From a bacterium (GTDB taxonomy: Bacteria; Bdellovibrionota_C; UBA2361; SZUA-149): a stretch of 5,661 bases of DNA. The translations under genes were made by a program, and so were the position numbers. Positions 5,273 through 5,661 of the stretch are shown here, in pieces (position 1 is the first letter of the stretch; every line of letters begins with the position of its first letter). Under the pieces are notes generated by a model. That model was not told the DNA's origin. It worked only from the letters and a program-made list of their open reading frames with translations, and searched no databases. The DNA lies in NCBI GenBank assembly GCA_003230795.1, contig QIGM01000467.1:1-5661 (forward strand), in the 5' to 3' direction.

Positions 5273-5661
5273 TTGAATCCTAGCCGAGCGCTCTCGTTTA
5301 TCGAATCATACGCCCGTGAAGCGGGCGATGTTGCGAGTTCCCTCGCCGCTCAGCAGGAAGAGATCCTTAAGTTAGCGGATCAACTGATAGCGGTCGCTAA
5401 ACAGGGTGGAAGGATCTACACCTTTGGTAATGGGGGCTCAGCTTGTGATGCGATGCACCTCGCTGAAGAACTGGTGGCACGTTACCTTCGTGAACGACCA
5501 GGCATCCGAGCTCAACACCTAATTGACTCCGGGACGATGACTTGCTGGGCGAATGATTATGACTTCGACACTATCTTCAGTCGGCAAGTTGAAACTCTCG
5601 CAGAGCCTCGTGATGCAATCATAGGATTCACAACCAGCGGTAACTCAGAAAATATTATTCG
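5273..5661 (+). CDS. gmhA: Phosphoheptose isomerase (SIS domain), 3' end missing
   Basis: Converts sedoheptulose 7-phosphate to D-glycero-D-manno-heptose 7-phosphate, the first step towards ADP-heptose for the lipopolysaccharide core; cytoplasmic, usually a tetramer. The 129 codons visible cover the first two-thirds of a family of about 190 residues. Diagnostic segments are FGNGGSACDAMHLAEELVARY (51-71), with the metal ligands His62 and Glu66 expected from E. coli GmhA His61/Glu65, then RERPGI (73-78), WANDYDFDTIFSRQVE (92-107) and the sugar-phosphate loop FTTSGNSENI (119-128). DAMHxAEE separates it from the related DiaA. The frame opens after a TAA at 5246-5248, and the only start codon before the conserved region is TTG at 5273, preceded by a weak GTGAG at 5262-5266. 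An ATG or GTG start is not available. It lies 10 bp after the MerR-like gene, in the same direction. Confidence 0.93.
   Translation, partial: MNPSRALSFIESYAREAGDVASSLAAQQEEILKLADQLIAVAKQGGRIYTFGNGGSACDAMHLAEELVARYLRERPGIRAQHLIDSGTMTCWANDYDFDTIFSRQVETLAEPRDAIIGFTTSGNSENII

Noticed and set aside
5262..5276. GTG at 5262 as the gmhA start
   Set aside because: That frame reads GTG AGC AGA CCT and then TGA, so it stops after four codons. The SIS-domain frame has only the TTG at 5273.

Overview
The window looks like chromosomal DNA from a Gram-negative, respiring bacterium. It carries a bacterial AcnA-type aconitase (TCA cycle), a phosphoheptose isomerase for making lipopolysaccharide heptose, and a protein-repair methyltransferase that seems to carry a lipoprotein signal. 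Base composition is near balanced, coding density is ordinary apart from one long AT-rich gap, and start codons are mixed (ATG, GTG, TTG). I cannot name the genus. The gene types suggest a proteobacterial or proteobacteria-like lineage, which is inference.

Layout from left to right. Positions 1-2375 (minus) hold most of an uninterrupted acnA gene whose C-terminal end lies beyond the left edge. Positions 2376-2668 are a divergent intergenic region dominated by a perfect 51-bp inverted repeat (2472-2586). Positions 2669-3244 (plus) encode an RmlC-like sugar-nucleotide epimerase family protein. It converges, with only 18 bp between, on pcm (3263-4177, minus), a protein-L-isoaspartate O-methyltransferase with an unusual N-terminal lipoprotein-like signal and a polar C-terminal tail. 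Just upstream of pcm, on the same strand, is a 28-codon ORF (4174-4260) with the best Shine-Dalgarno sequence in the window. Its stop codon overlaps the pcm start (ATGA), a typical arrangement for translational coupling.

Positions 4261-4761 are a 500-bp non-coding, AT-rich divergent region. It has several plausible plus-strand promoters, a dyad very close to the Tn10 tet operator, and a block of direct repeats phased 21 bp apart, with partly complementary segments next to it. After it come a MerR-like regulator (4762-5262, plus) and, 10 bp later, the start of gmhA (5273 to the right edge, TTG start). These two probably form one transcription unit.

How the genes may work together: the regulator-gmhA pair and the RmlC-like protein both point to surface polysaccharide metabolism, while acnA and pcm are housekeeping functions. 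The signals most worth a second look are the 115-bp hairpin element, the apparently exported Pcm with its coupled leader ORF, and the repeat-rich leader in front of the regulator-gmhA operon.
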